64,000 nucleotides of DNA. Source: Vanessa cardui. Taxonomy: Eukaryota > Arthropoda > Insecta > Lepidoptera > Nymphalidae. Every line of letters starts with the position of its first letter. Within the stretch, counting starts at the first letter, position 1. The position numbers were made by a program, and so were the translations under genes. The DNA lies in the NCBI RefSeq assembly GCF_905220365.1, contig NC_061126.1, positions 620,001 through 684,000 on the forward strand, in the 5' to 3' direction. Positions 9,560 through 22,804 of the stretch are shown here, in pieces. The notes under the pieces were generated by a model. The model saw only the letters and a program-made list of their open reading frames with translations. It was not told the origin of the DNA and made no database searches.

Positions 9560-11020
9560 AACCTTCAAACCGGAACACAACATACAAAATAAGTATTGCC
9601 TCTCAGTTGCAAAATGTATGATGGGTGGGTTACTAGTGGGTACTAAGAAATATTGCACGAACCCCAACAACCAAGTAGAGGCATCGTTGCTTTGTTTTTG
9701 GTAACTGTTTCCGCTCGACATAATATAATCTTAATCTATTCATATAAGCCGTAATCTTTAGTTGTACTATCATAATACCTATTATGATAGAGCTATAGCG
9801 AAATCTCATAATATTATATATTACGTCAAATATATCGTTGAAGATTAGTAATTGGTGAATCTCGTATTAAGATTAATTAGATGAGAACGCGCCAGGATTA
9901 ATAACATAACATACAGCGCTTTCAAGTTAAAATAAAACCATTCGAAAATAAGTCGAGTATTTCCATCATCATTAATTTCAGTCGAATATTGTTTATATTT
10001 ATGTTTATTTCTGTGTTGTTCTGTTTGTGTGTATATCTTAATACACAGTGTGAGTAATCTATGATAAAATCATTACATACCAAATATTATTATTTAAATA
10101 GCTTTTTCCAATGTAACATTTATGTACGACCTTGAAGATTATGACGGCTGTCATAAATACATCCTTAAATACTTCTCTCATATATCTTTATACATACATA
10201 TACATATATATATAGATTCTATAATTAGTGAAGTCTCGAAATCTCGAAATATAACAATCGGCTTCAAATACTTCAATGGGACCCTTTAGATATTGCAAGA
10301 GGATTTCAAAGTTATTATTACAAACTTTACTACTCCTCAGGATAACTTCAACCAAATCTTTTAATTGTGTAGCATATCAACATAGTAATATATTAACGGA
10401 ATTGGAAGACGAAATTTAAATTTAATATGGTCGTACATCTACGTCAACAAGAGGGTGGAGTATTGTTTGTGATCCAGAAGGAAACACAAAAGTTATGTGA
10501 ATAATCATGGGTTTCTTTCATTTAAAAGCAATTTTATTTTATATAAGATTTCAAACTAACATGGTAATTTAAACGGGATATTTGCCATGTTTTTATTTTT
10601 ATTTGATAAAATCATATCGAATGTCGTGAACTTGACATTCGTGGATAATGTTAAAATATAAAGATATCAAATAAATATAAATGCTGTTTATAACTTTTCA
10701 GGTTGATTCTAAATACATGAAAGTAGTTTTGTTAACACAAATAAATGTCTAAAAAGTGTATTCAAATGGCATTAATTACTTACAAATTAGGTAACCTTAG
10801 TCTTCAGCTAATAAATCGTTGCTCTCAAAATCTGATAATTTATTTTATAATTAATCACATCGCGTTTCAATCTTCCAATAGAGTTAATCGATTACGGTTG
10901 AGTTGATTATATACACACATCGTATGTAATTTAATGACAGGGGAGTCTTCCCAACTTATTAATCATTAATTTTAATTTGATAAGCACACACATCCAAGTA
11001 AAAAATATGAAAACAAAATT
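9560..11020. other. Intron sequence, nothing recognised
   Basis: AT-rich sequence of the large TMTC1-like intron. A short TA-rich run lies near 10190-10215. No gene or clear repeat copy was seen. Confidence 0.5.
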
Positions 11021-11027
11021 ATAATTT

Positions 11028-11200
11028 ATGACATAGGCGGCAAACGAGCAGCAGGCTCACCTGATGGAAAGTGACTACCACCGCCCATAGACATCTGCAA
11101 CACCAGGGGGCTTGCAGGTGCGTTGCCGGACTTTAAAAAGGAAGGCAGAAAATGTCTAAGAAATTGCGCTGTTGTGGACCAAGGTGGTGCGGGTGTTTCA
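11028..11200 (-). repeat. Interspersed repeat family D fragment
   Basis: Contains GGCGGCAAACGAGCAGCAGG and ACCACCGCCCATAGACATCT, then GGGGGCTTGCAGGTGCGTTG, a pattern I know as a common lepidopteran repeat. Only this copy was seen in the window. Confidence 0.6.
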
Positions 11201-11274
11201 ATGTTAATGAATACATAACATCAGCGAATCATTTGATGATGAAAAATGCGGGATTATATTTAAATGTATGTATA

Positions 11275-11476
11275 TTCATGTGCTTAATTTGTGTTTATAA
11301 TTCATCTCGTGCTCGGCGTTGAAGGAAAACATCGTGAGGAAACCTGCATGTGTCTAATTTCACCGAAATTCTGCCAGTTGTGCATTCCACCATCCCGCAC
11401 TGGAACAGCGTCGTGGAATATGTAAACCTTTTCCTCAAAGGTAGAGGAAGCCTTAGCCCAGGAGTGGGAAATCCAA
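11275..11476 (+). repeat. SINE family A, 5'-truncated
   Basis: Starts at the ATGTGCTTAATTTGTGTTTA segment and continues through CATCGTGAGGAAACCTGCAT to TAGCCCAGGAGTGGGAAAT. The tRNA-like head is absent. Confidence 0.85.
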
Positions 11477-11995
11477 TTTGACCTAAATTCAATAAATGTC
11501 TATTAAAATAGAAACAGTGAAGGATCAGGAAATATGTAAGGTATTTTTTAAAATGTTTTCATTCGATTTACAATGAACCCTAATCCCCCGAATGTTCCGT
11601 ACGTAGTGCGATTTTCAATTGAGCTGCATTTGCAGTATCAGCGTTTCGTTGCTGTGAGTTTAGAAGTGTACAAATACCAGCTCACTATTGACGTAAATAA
11701 GGATAATGGCTTTGATCTAATTCCTTTGAATTGCCCTGAAATTTATCCTTAACTCCCTTACGTTTTTTTTCATTAACGTCTGATTACAAATATTATATTA
11801 AAAAATATTTCATTTCTTTTCTAATATTGGAACTAACACGTGTCCTGCTATCATTATTTTTCTCATCAATGCTAAAGAATGTTAACTAGATTGTAATATT
11901 TCTGTACCAAAAACCATTGCCAATTTTTTTCAAAAAAAATTAATTTTATGTGTATGTATTTTTGCTGTTATTGATAGTTATAGTATCATATTTTA

Positions 11996-12240
11996 TTTGG
12001 TGGTAGAGCTTTGTGCAAGCTCATCTGGGCAGATACCACGCACTTATCAGTTTTTCTACCGCTAAGCAACAGTACTTAGTATAGTTGAAGGTGAGTGCGC
12101 CAGTGTAACTACAGGCACAAGGGACATAATCTCTTAGTTCCTAAGGTTGGTGGCGGATTGGCGGTGTAAGGTATGGTTAATATTTCTTACATAGCCATTT
12201 TCTATGGGCTGGTGACCAGACCAGCAGGTTACCCATGTCT
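11996..12240 (+). repeat. Repeat family C, diverged copy
   Basis: TTTGGTGGTAGAGCTTTGTG starts the copy; AGTGTAACTACAGGCACAAG and GGCGGTGTAAGGTATGGTTA follow. The end GCAGGTTACCCATGTC is diverged. Confidence 0.8.
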
Positions 12241-12244
12241 ACCT

Positions 12245-13680
12245 GAAGCCCTATTCTGTAAAGCTGTTGATCATATTAATGAGGCGTTTAGAGTAACTCT
12301 TATCGTTTTTGAATTTCATCAATTAATGACATATATCTCTATTAAAAGTTATTATATCTGTAACAGCAAGTAATCAAGTGAAAAATGAAGGCTACTCGCT
12401 TCGAGTTCCGATATAAATTGCATAGCGGTGGCAACTTTTCAAATTAAGCCCAGCTAGAGACAAGTCCTGCAATCAGCCGACTAATAGGAAAAGTTTAAGA
12501 ATATTGCCTTCCAATAGTTCACATTAAGATTGTTTGTTCGCTTCGTCTATTTGTCTTTGTCTCGCTCTAGAAAAGTTGCTTGAAATTTTAAATGTGAAAG
12601 AGATAGCAGCTATGTAATTACTCTGCTTTATAAATTGTTTCCTTTTTACTATTATCTAGCAGCCTCGCTTTCGTATTCTATTCCATTTATTGTTTTAAGA
12701 TACACTGCATATTCACAAAATTAAGAAAATATTAGTTTCAAGATCTCTAACTTACATAGTAACTAGTTTTGTATTAACATTACCAAATAAATTAGAGCGA
12801 TGAGTAGGCTTTATTTTATCGGTTTCATTGCAAACATTTAGAAAAATAACTAGCCGTATTATCGGTTTTACCCACGTGAAATTTACAAAATTTCATAAGG
12901 CACAAAAATTTCAAATCCAATTTTACTCTCATACAAATATTGATTGATTCCCCATAGATACTTCCACTCCCCTTTTTACACCGTTTAGGGACGAATTCCG
13001 TGATAAAAACTAACCAATGTTCAATTTCCCTGGGACTCAAACTATCTCCATACCGAATTATATCTAAATTGGTTCAGCGATTTAAGCACGAAGAAGAAAC
13101 AGGTGGTATCATAGTTACGATTGGTTATAATTATACCATTATATTACATGGTTATTATTTTATCTGCTTATTTAGAGAGCCTAATAATCTAATTTGAGTT
13201 GTTTCGTTTTCTTTCACAATATTAGGTATTTGTAATTATATTTAAGTCTATTATATGTTGTTATTTTTTGTATGAAAACCATAAATTATTGTCGCATTAA
13301 ATGAAAAGTAATCATTCGAACACGACACAAGACAAAATACAAATACAAAGTTGTACTAAGTACTAAAAAAAGTGTCCCCTAAATAAAAAAATATAATTAA
13401 CAAAAGAAACCGTAGAACATCTAACACAAATAGAAATCCGAACCGCATATTTGATTTTAATCTTCAGAAACCCTTAAATGCTGCTTTCATCCTTTCACGA
13501 ACCGTGACGCTAAAAACAATAAACGTTCAGACACAGTTAATTAACTTAGTTTTGAAGCTGCGATGGATTCGCTAATCTTGTTTACTAGGATTTCACACCG
13601 GATAAACTTTGCTAAATTATTAATATTTTGAATCGAATATATTGCGAAGTAATGATGAGATAACACAATATATATACACA
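12245..13680. other. Intron sequence, nothing recognised
   Basis: AT-rich intron. A block near 12400-12660 is less AT-rich but contains no recognised exon or repeat. Confidence 0.5.
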
Positions 13681-13684
13681 CGAA

Positions 13685-13870
13685 ATAGGAGTCGCCCGCG
13701 ACTTCGCATGCGTTTAAGGTGTTGGTTGTCACGTGCTAGGCAAAAAAGTAGCCTATGTCGTTTCAAGTTTGCTTCATACCAAATTTCATAAAATTTGGTT
13801 CAGCGGTTTGGTCGTGAAGAAAGACCGACAGACATAAAGAGTTACTTTCGCATTTATAATGTTAGCGTGG
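13685..13870 (+). repeat. Interspersed repeat family F
   Basis: TCGCCCGCGACTTCGCATGC at the left, CATAAAATTTGGTTCAGCGG in the middle and TTTCGCATTTATAATGTTAG at the right. It resembles a widespread lepidopteran repeat of unknown class. Confidence 0.6.
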
Positions 13871-13950
13871 ATTAATTAATTACATTTTCATGCATAATTT
13901 AGTTAAACTACATAGCCATATTTATTATTTATTATTATATATTATATTAA

Positions 13951-14225
13951 CTTGGTGGTAGGGCTTTGTCCAAGCCCGTCTGGATAGGTACCCACTCATC
14001 AGTTACCGCCAAATAACAGTACTCAGTTTTGTTGTATTCCGGTTTGAAGGGTGAGTGAGCCAGTGTAACTACAGGCACAAGGGACATAACATCTTAGTTC
14101 CCAAGGTTAGTGGCACATTGACGATGTAAGGAATAGTTAATATTTCTTACAGCGTCATTGTCTATGGCTGATGGTGACCACTTACCAGGTGGCTCATATG
14201 CTCGTCCGCTAACCTATACCATAAA
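13951..14225 (+). repeat. Repeat family C, near full length
   Basis: Starts CTTGGTGGTAGGGCTTTGTC and ends ATGCTCGTCCGCTAACCTAT. All internal blocks are present: TGAGTGAGCCAGTGTAACTA, TTCCCAAGGTTAGTGGCACA and GTGACCACTTACCAGGTGG. Confidence 0.85.
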
Positions 14226-14229
14226 AAAT

Positions 14230-15835
14230 ATATTGTCATATATTACTCTTGTTTTATAAAATAATAATAATTAGCATTACAACTCATGTAGGTAAAAAAA
14301 AGTAAAAAACAAAGTACCCAACACTAAAGAAACAGTGACCAAACGTATAATTATATGAATAAGACGGATAAGGGTCAAACAAAATAGACCAAATTTTCGT
14401 GGGCTCAGCTATTAATTAGATAAATATACCGCAATAAAACTAGTAGGCATCGTTTAAATTCGTCGAAGGAATATACACACAAAGAAATGTGAAATATCGC
14501 AGAGTTAATCTGTAGCCGACATTTATTAAGCCTGCCAATGTTTGCTCGAGTATTTCTTTTTCAGAATACTCTCTTGCTTATTTCTTTGTACGGATTTTGA
14601 AGTTTATTTGTTGTAATACCTGTAGTATTAAATAATGACAATAATATCAAGTGATACATTTTTTTGTGACCAATGTTTCCAAGTCAGAATTTACGTTAAA
14701 ATAATTGGTATGTACCTACTTTTTGGAACCAATTATTTAGGATTTAATTGCGATTATACTGTCTTTTTATGACTGAAAATCTGCCTCGGTTACCAGTAAA
14801 ATTGGAGCTCCACCAAAACGACGACTGCTACGTAGTACGTGAAAGATAAAGTTTACAGTAATTGTTGCACAGCTAAGTCGGTGACCTAATGTTTCTCGTA
14901 CTCTAAAGTGAAAATAATATAATATATTCGACTACTTTAATTTTAGTGTAACGACATAGTAGCCTTTTTGTAGCTTTGGTTATTAGAAATTTAGAATTCA
15001 TATTTAAATAATTGTTATTATTTTGTGTTGAAAAAATGTCTAACCTTTTCTTAATTTAATTAAGGTTCAGTAATTCGTTTTTTTTTTAACACTTAAATTA
15101 AACTACTTAAAAATATACACATAAAAAACTTTAAAACAAAATCCTATTGTCAATAAATCGCCACAACCTTCTGGACTTTTATATTACCAAAGCGATTCTT
15201 AGAACTACACATCACATAATTTGAGCCTTACTACTGATATTCCTACTGATATTTGTAATCGATATGTTTACTATCCCAGAAAATTGGGTACTTCAAGTTT
15301 ATTCTAATTTGTATATAAATAATAAAACTAAACTTACTAAATCTTTAATACAGTCCAATGGGACAAGATGTTGCAAACTAAATCAACAAAGATAGAAGGT
15401 TAAAAGTCACCGAAATTTAACAGCAAAATGTAAAATAAAATCTAAAAGAATTGGTCTCATACAATGATAAAATACATAAAGTCATTTTATGAAATCTCGA
15501 AACCGAATGGTCGCCGAGCCAACTAATCCCGCCTTAACAATATATAAAGGGAGGCTGTAAAATAGTTTACGATTTGTATCGAAGCTTTATTTCAAGAGGA
15601 CGGAGACATAAAGTTTTGATGGCGGACATTATGAAATATCGCCAATGACCTAGAAGCAATCGAGATAATGCGTCTCGGGCTATATCACGCTGTGTAGTAA
15701 AATAATCTCTTATAGCGGTGACGGAAATTTATGTAATATTGGCTACTGTAGTCGTAACAACTTTGTGATCATTACCTATTTATAGCTTGTATCAATCAGG
15801 AACTATTGTGGACTATTAGATTACTGCTTTATTTA
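14230..15835. other. Intron sequence, nothing recognised
   Basis: AT-rich intron with no gene and no recognised repeat copy. Confidence 0.5.
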
Positions 15836-15837
15836 CA

Positions 15838-16400
15838 GCATTTGGGTATAGGGCTTTGTGCAAACTCCTCAGTACATAACACCAAATCATCTCAAATTCT
15901 ACAGACAAATAGCAATATTCTAATTTGTTCTGTTACCTTTTAAAGTAAGCCATATCAGGTACAAGGGAACTTATTAGTGCCCATAAATGGGGACACATTG
16001 AAAATCTAAGGAATGGTTAATGATTATTACAGCACCAATGTTTATAGGTAATTGTTACCACTGATCAACAACAACACAAACAACAACAACAACATCCTGT
16101 AAATTCCCACTGCTGGGCTAAAGGCCTCCTCTCCCTTTAAGGAGAAGGTTTGGAACACATTCCACCACGCTTTTCCAATACGGGTTGGTGGAATACACAT
16201 GTGGCTCAATTTCTATGCAATTTGTCACATGCAGGTTTCCTCACGATGTTTTCCTTCACCGCTGAGCACGAGATGAATTATAAAGACGAATTAAGCACAT
16301 GAATCAGCGGTGCTTGCCTGGGTTTGAACCTGCAATCATCGGTTAAGATGCACGCGTTCTAACCACTGGGCCATCTCTGCTCATTACCACTGATCACCCA
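15838..16400 (+). repeat. Repeat family C, degraded, split by a SINE
   Basis: GGGTATAGGGCTTTGTGCAA and GACACATTGAAAATCTAAGG identify family C. A family A SINE (16068-16383) interrupts it at the TTACCACTGATCA segment, which is duplicated on both sides. Confidence 0.75.
16068..16383 (-). repeat. SINE family A, full length, inverted, with 13-bp TSD
   Basis: Reads from an ACAACAACA-type tail through CCACTGCTGGGCTAAAGGCC to the inverted head (GGTTTGAACCTGCAATCATC, CTAACCACTGGGCCATCTC). TTACCACTGATCA flanks it exactly at 16055-16067 and 16384-16396, a 13-bp target-site duplication. Confidence 0.9.
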
Positions 16401-16404
16401 AAGG

Positions 16405-18985
16405 AAATTGCTCAAACACAAAATGGATCGACACTCTCCAAAATGGCGTATCACTTCAAGTCACGTGTATTTACGTTTCAGTGAGATGCGAAGTTGTTTC
16501 TTTCGAGCGACTTTACATATAATAATTGGCGTTTTTGCGAGCAACATCAACATGTAGTTTTTATATTACAGGATAAAAATTCACTCCCACAATATTTACA
16601 TAACGCGCCTAAACTACTTACTTACTTCTAAAATATTATTCTACTTATATTGAGTTTGGTATATAATATACCAAAATAAATTATGACCTTGATTAAGTGA
16701 GAATAATGAATATTTAATTAATAAGAAAGTCATTAACATCCATGATTCGCGTTTAACATTAGGTGATTTATTGACAGTTAGGTAGCGAATTAGTGACTAA
16801 CTAAACGTTGGCGCTTAGTGAATTGGTGAACTTTTTCAAACATAAATACTTTGTGTGGACCATTGTGAGCTAATGTAAGATCAAAGTACATAATATTATA
16901 GTAATTTTTATTTATCTGTTTGTTACGCTTTTACGTCCTAACAACTTAAGCGACTAAAATAAAATTTTCTGCACACCTTGTCTAAATATAGAAATTATAA
17001 TGAGCAGAATAGAATTGCGTTTTCACCTTCTCGCTTTGAAAAAAAGGTTTCATTGGAAACCTCCTTATTTATCTGTTGCATCATCTCGTAGGTCGTTATA
17101 ATAATAATAAAAAAAACTAACAAACGATTATTTCGATTGTTATACGCTAGGCGTTAAATGCCGCTGAAGAAATAGCGTGAAACTCATCAGCGGGGCTTCG
17201 TTTCTTCGTTCTATTTGCGTCGAGAATGATTGATGGTTGTGTTGAAGCTTTGTTACTTTTTACAGAAATATCATTAATTTTGTTTTACCTCGAAGTTGAT
17301 CTCTTTATTTACATGTTCGGAGGAAGGTTTTGAATACCATCTCAAACATGTCTTTGTGATGATATTATTTTATGTGATCATTTTGATCGTGTGATGGAAA
17401 AATGGGAAAAGAGCATACTTATGAGCAAAAATAGTAACAACCAGTTTTTGGTTGAGGGTTTGGCAAAGTTTATCCTTTTAAGATTGTCAAAGCTATAGAT
17501 ATAGCTATATATTAATCCGATACCTTCGTGTAGGTTTCATCACACCAAGCGCGAGATTAATTGAAAGCACAAATTGAGAACAAGAAAATTCAGTGGTGCT
17601 TAAAAAGACCGTCAAATCATTAATTAGAAATTGGATTTTTTTATTCTATTCAATAAAATAGCGGCTTTTAATAACTAATTAAAAAATAGCATTTTTTTCA
17701 AATATATCGTCAGCACCACAAACAGTGTATAAAATATCCTATCAATAATAATATAATGACGTAAAAACATATTGATTATATATTACTTAATATAATAATT
17801 TCAATCATAAAGCACTATGATTTAATTATTTCAAGTTGAAAACAAAGTGTGCAAGTTTATTTCAAGAAATTACAATGAAAACTTAACAAACCCCGTTCAA
17901 ATTTTCAAAGTGATCTTAAATTACTCGTAAACTATGAGCTAATTTATCGAAAGATGAAGTATGTCTTACGCAAGATGTCGATTAATATAATCGAATATTT
18001 TATGTAAAACTTGCCAGTTTCGCGCCTGAACTCTTTTGACGTAATATGACATTGACATATGTCAGAAGTGTCAATGTCATTTGACATGTGTCAAAGTCAT
18101 CCTCTAAACGCGTGAATACGCCATTTCTAAATGCGTGTAAATACAAATGCACTCTTTTCTGCTGCATGCTTACAAATTCAACGATACACAAACCCTTACA
18201 AGTTACTGTAATGATAAGGAATTGAATCCCAGCACTTAGAGATATACCCATCCATAGTTAGTATCCAGTACAGTTCATAAGTTTATCCTTTTAAAATTGC
18301 CAAAGCGGCGTAGATTACACATCTTTGAGAAATTATTAATTTTATATTTTGCACGTGGTTAATGATTACGCTTATTGATCCGTCTAGATATATTTTCAAG
18401 ATATAAGCCCTCCTTTTAGTGCTCCTTCTGGACCATGTCGGTCTCTCAGAAGGAGATTACGCCAGTCACTCCGATTCCTTGCGTAGCATCGCTGACACGA
18501 CAGCATATGCTGGCCAGTGTCTTGGTCCGCCTAAGAGATAAGACCTACACGACCAACTCACGACACACAGATCATCTTAACCACACAGATTTTTTATTTG
18601 GATTTTCCTTTAAATATTTTCTTTCCAATTGAAACATTATATATTTTAATAAAAAAAGGCAGACAAAGACAATAAAATCTATTTCTAAAATCCAGTTGGA
18701 TTTTAATTCCAATTTCAACAAATTATGCAAAGAGTACCTTCCGCTATAAAGTTGCGTAATGTATTGGAATAAAATTTTTAATCCAGCCCAGCTCAATAGG
18801 TAAAGTGCACGATTGTTGAGCCAACAATGGCACTGGCCTTAACTGCAGTGAAGTTCTTTTTTCGCATTTAAACTAGTTTCATCCTGCAACTAAACTTGAG
18901 TGTAAAATTATTGTTTCACGACCATCGTAGCAATCAGGTGAACTATTCATAATTATGCTATATCAAAAGTATGAGCGATCAGTGA
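16405..18985. other. Intron sequence with a TGACA cluster
   Basis: AT-rich intron with no recognised gene. A cluster of TGACA/TGTCA half-sites lies at 18046-18100. Confidence 0.5.
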
Positions 18986-18987
18986 AT

Positions 18988-19238
18988 AAAGACCTGTTAA
19001 CGTCCCACTTCTGGGCTAACTATCCAATTAAGCAGAAGAATATAAGGATACACATTTTCCAGATTTTCACCCGTAATACACATGCAGGTTTCCTAACAAT
19101 ATTTTTCTTCGTCGCTCAGCACGAGAGCAATTATCGAAACAAATCAAGCACATGAAAATATAGTGGTGATTGCTCTGGTTTGAATCCGTGATCATCGGTT
19201 ATAATTCATGTGTTAGAGTCACTGGGCACATCGATAAC
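18988..19238 (-). repeat. SINE family A, degraded, inverted
   Basis: CCCACTTCTGGGCTAACTAT at one end and GGTTTGAATCCGTGATCATC plus CACTGGGCACATCG at the other match the inverted family A layout with many changes. Confidence 0.65.
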
Positions 19239-19244
19239 AGGCTA

Positions 19245-20515
19245 TAAATGTTACGCGAATATCCCAGATTAGTTGAAGCTAATTCCTAATTCCACTACGT
19301 CGCTTTGATACACATTAACAAAGTTATATGAACGTTTTCTCTGCTCAGGGTGTATATTCAGAATTTATTTAAAGGCGGACCTGCCAATCTATCGAACGCT
19401 AAGTGTTTGCTTACTTCTGTTACTTATTTACCTTATGTATATAGAATAAAAACATAAAATTCAAAGCGTATGAAACTAAAAAGCCCAATACGTGTTTTTT
19501 TTTTTTAAATATATACAAAAATCGTATAGGAAACACACAGAATTGTCTGGAATAAGTTGAGTATTTTTGATAAACACAAAAATTACTCGTTAATTAAATT
19601 GACTGTAGGGAAATGGTCACGGAAAGAAAAGTGTTATGCCCCAGGCGATTTTTTCCTCTTTTTCTTGCTCTCTTATACACAGTTTCAGTGCATTAGGTTT
19701 TATATAATATATTAAAATTATTTTATGTTATTGTTTATTTTGATTGACAAGAGTGAAATAAATTTTTGTCATTGGCATTTAATCACTTTACTGATTATTT
19801 TTATTTTAGCGTTTTATTGTTTTTTATTTTTTATTGTTCTGCGTTTTATTTATTTTATTGTTTTATTTAAGCTAATTCGCTCCAACCGGATATCCCACGA
19901 TCAATTTTTATTTAAGATAATAATTAATCTCAAATGGGATCTTTAATCTTACATTTTACGTGCTCATAAAATACAGGTATTGCAAGCAATTATTATATTT
20001 CAATGCCAATCAAAATATGATCAATAAATGGTACTGAACATATATTGCAATTTCCTTTTTGTATTATTCTGCGGCATGCAGTAATGGCTCCTGTGTCTTC
20101 CTTTAATAGAGAAAAAAATTAAACCACCATTAAAGTTACGAATAAACGAAAAAAGTATCCAATACTATCGTCTTATGCGCTTATTGTCCTCTATTACAAC
20201 CTTAAAATGATATCGTCAATAGTTTACGGCCGCCTAGGGATGTACAATGTTATACATTGGGCGATTGTCATCCCCACTCTTAGCACGTGCTTTAGGCTTA
20301 AATGGATTAGGGCTATATAGAAATATATTTAATTCCGTAGAGTGGACAATAATAAGCTTTCATTGATACCTGATACCTTGAACCTTTCATTGGTAGTAGT
20401 TTCATGTTAGAACTAAAAAAAATGTTGACGACTGAATCGTTGTTAATAAAATATTTTTTCGGAGCAGCCACTGTACATTTTGTCAGATTAAAATACGAGT
20501 AGTATCAAAAACAAA
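19245..20515. other. Intron sequence, nothing recognised
   Basis: AT-rich intron, including T-rich runs near 19494-19508 and 19780-19870 that give a spurious hydrophobic open frame. Confidence 0.5.
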
Positions 20516-20520
20516 CTTAC

Positions 20521-20620
20521 AAATCGCGTTATTGTGCCGGTCCTCAGCGGTGAGAGCACTATTATTGCTCCAGCGTGGCACTTGGCCCGCTGCGCTGACC
20601 GCGTGCCAGGCAAGTCGCAT
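20521..20620 (-). other. GC-rich block with candidate splice donor
   Basis: A 100-bp GC-rich stretch in AT-rich intron. On the minus strand it opens with ATG (20618-20620), reads MRLAWHAVSAAGQVPRWSNN and on to HNNAI, and stops at a consensus donor GTAAGT (plus ACTTAC ending at 20520). It also has self-complementary segments (GCGGTCAGCGCAGCGG and CCGCTGAGGACCGG, with GAGCA and TGCTC inside). It could be an alternative exon, a structured RNA, a conserved element or chance. I recognise no homology. Confidence 0.3.
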
Positions 20621-20624
20621 TATA

Positions 20625-21670
20625 CTTGAATTTTTTAATACGATGTTTTTTATTACGAAAGCGCATTCCCTGAACCGCTAAAATGCTGCCACAGTTTGTG
20701 ATCATTTTAATATATTTTTATTCATTTTCATAAAGTTGATTTTTCTAATTTTTGGACCATTGTAAGACATTTTATTTTGTACAAATTGCTTTTGTAGTAT
20801 TTGGAATTTGGTATAATTAGTTAGTCCTGTCTCTTAGTGTGTTTCAGTAACACTACAGAAAACAATATTTAGTTAACTTTTTGTCCTGGAACAAAGAATA
20901 CTCTGCTAGTGAGTTGGTTACTAACCATCATGACTTTGGTTGATTCCTGCTGCTGAGCTGCTAGTTTCCCGGATTTTCATAACACAATAAATATCTTAGG
21001 CTCTTATTATACTGTACTAAGCTTGTGATGACCTGTAAAGATAGCAATCATGGAGATTTCCACTTTTCTTTCTCATTTATCTGCCATAAGTGAAATGATA
21101 AGCGTAGGTACCAATATGAATTTCTACTGCCATTATTAGTATTTTTACTAACATTGTGCATATATTTAAAAAGCCTTATAGTAGTGTGGAGTCAGGAAGA
21201 TTAACAAGTTATTCAATAAGATCACATCTCAAGTCACACATCTACAAGAGATATTTAAATTTATCTCTCGCTGTACTAGATACAAACTTTGATTGAACTA
21301 GTTAGAGAGCTCAAGTTTGATTAGGGCTGATGGTACTTAGATGACTTCCTGGAACTGATACCGAGAAACTTTGAGAAACTATGTTAGCTGTTTATTCTCA
21401 TCAATATTTTATGAACTCATCAGTCATCTGAGAAACACGAAAAGTGTATCAGTTATAAGAAGCCGAACGATATAAAAATATATAGTTTTAGTAGTATTTA
21501 GGCTCTTTTGAAACCATGCTTTACAAGTCAAATATTTAAATTGTGTATTGTCTTGAGATCAATTGAGTCAGTAGTCTATATCAAAGCATTACCTTCAAAA
21601 AGTAATCTTTAATTTTCACCAACAGCAAGTGCAAAAAATTTTTCGATCTTGTAATTATACAACCGAAATA
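20625..21670. other. Intron sequence, nothing recognised
   Basis: AT-rich intron without recognised genes or repeats. Confidence 0.5.
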
Positions 21671-21674
21671 TTTA

Positions 21675-21961
21675 CATAGTATAAATCAAAGTCGCTTACC
21701 GCTGTCTGTTCGAATGTACTCGTATGATTATATCTGTAAAACTACGCAACGTATTTTTTAATAGATAGAATGATTCGAGAGGAAGTTTTTTGTTTTTTGA
21801 AGGAAATGTAGTAAAGAAACATTACAACACTAACATAGATATGAGTATTTTCTTTTATAAAATATGTTAACATTATAGGAAAAAACGGCTTTATTATTAT
21901 TATTATAGTAAAGAAACAAGAAAAAATCTGTCACACATTCGGCGTCGGGCCAGGTCGCTAG
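21675..21961 (+). repeat. Helitron-like repeat family E, rearranged
   Basis: AGTATAAATCAAAGTCGCTT and AAACTACGCAACGTATTTTT match family E. The right end reads GGGCCAGGTCGCTAG, with terminal CTAG at 21958-21961. The internal part is scrambled, with TAGTAAAGAAAC occurring twice. Confidence 0.6.
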
Positions 21962-21964
21962 CAT

Positions 21965-22650
21965 GTGATATTGTGTTGATATATTTCACGGGAAAGATTT
22001 AGATGTTAATTATGTATGTAATTGCACTTTGTTCGATTGTTCAAACTGTTCCAATATCGATTTAACACGAAGCCGTTAATCAATCCCTCTCTCAACAAAC
22101 CCACGATTTGATGTTTCTGACCTAACGCCGGTCAGTGGCAATCTACAATTTGCTTGTTTTGTCCAAGTGGATGTTTCGTTGCCACTGAATTAAACAAATC
22201 GGTAATCAGTTATTATTTACACTGTGTGTTCTACATTGATACTTACTACATACTACATTCTAATCATAAAAGTGCACACTGCACGTTTAAAAAAGGAATC
22301 GTGATGGGTTGTTTTTTTCTGATTTTTTAGATGAAGTTCTTTATTTAAAAGATTCAGTATACCCCGTGAAATTGAAATTTTCCTTTATTTTCTGTGCGCT
22401 TCAAGATTATGCAACAAAGTATTCCCAAAGTTCTCTCTTATGTTTAGCTATGCGTAAAGTTCATCAGGATATTTTCTTTTACATCGCATACATTCATACG
22501 AAATTGCTAGACATGATATTGTCATTTTAAGTTGTTTTTAATGTTAAATTTTCGAATAAGTGACATGACAATATTACCGACAAAAATTAAAGTAATTATG
22601 ATAATAATTTGGATGGAGATCAGGTACTGTCGCCAGGATTTATGATTTTT
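21965..22650. other. Intron sequence, nothing recognised
   Basis: AT-rich intron. No feature recognised. Confidence 0.5.
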
Positions 22651-22654
22651 TTTT

Positions 22655-22800
22655 AATGATATAGTTTGGCGGACGAGAATATGAGCCACTAATGGTAAGT
22701 GGTCACCATCTCCCATAGGCAATGACGCTGTAAGAAATATTACAAATCCTTACATTGTCAATGTGTCACCAACTTTGGGAACTAAGATGTTATGTGGGTA
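22655..22800 (-). repeat. Repeat family C, inverted, partial
   Basis: TTTGGCGGACGAGAATATGA, GGTAAGTGGTCACCATCTCC and TGACGCTGTAAGAAATATTA are the inverted 3' part of family C. The copy stops at AAGATGTTATGTGG. Confidence 0.8.
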
Positions 22801-22804
22801 TATA

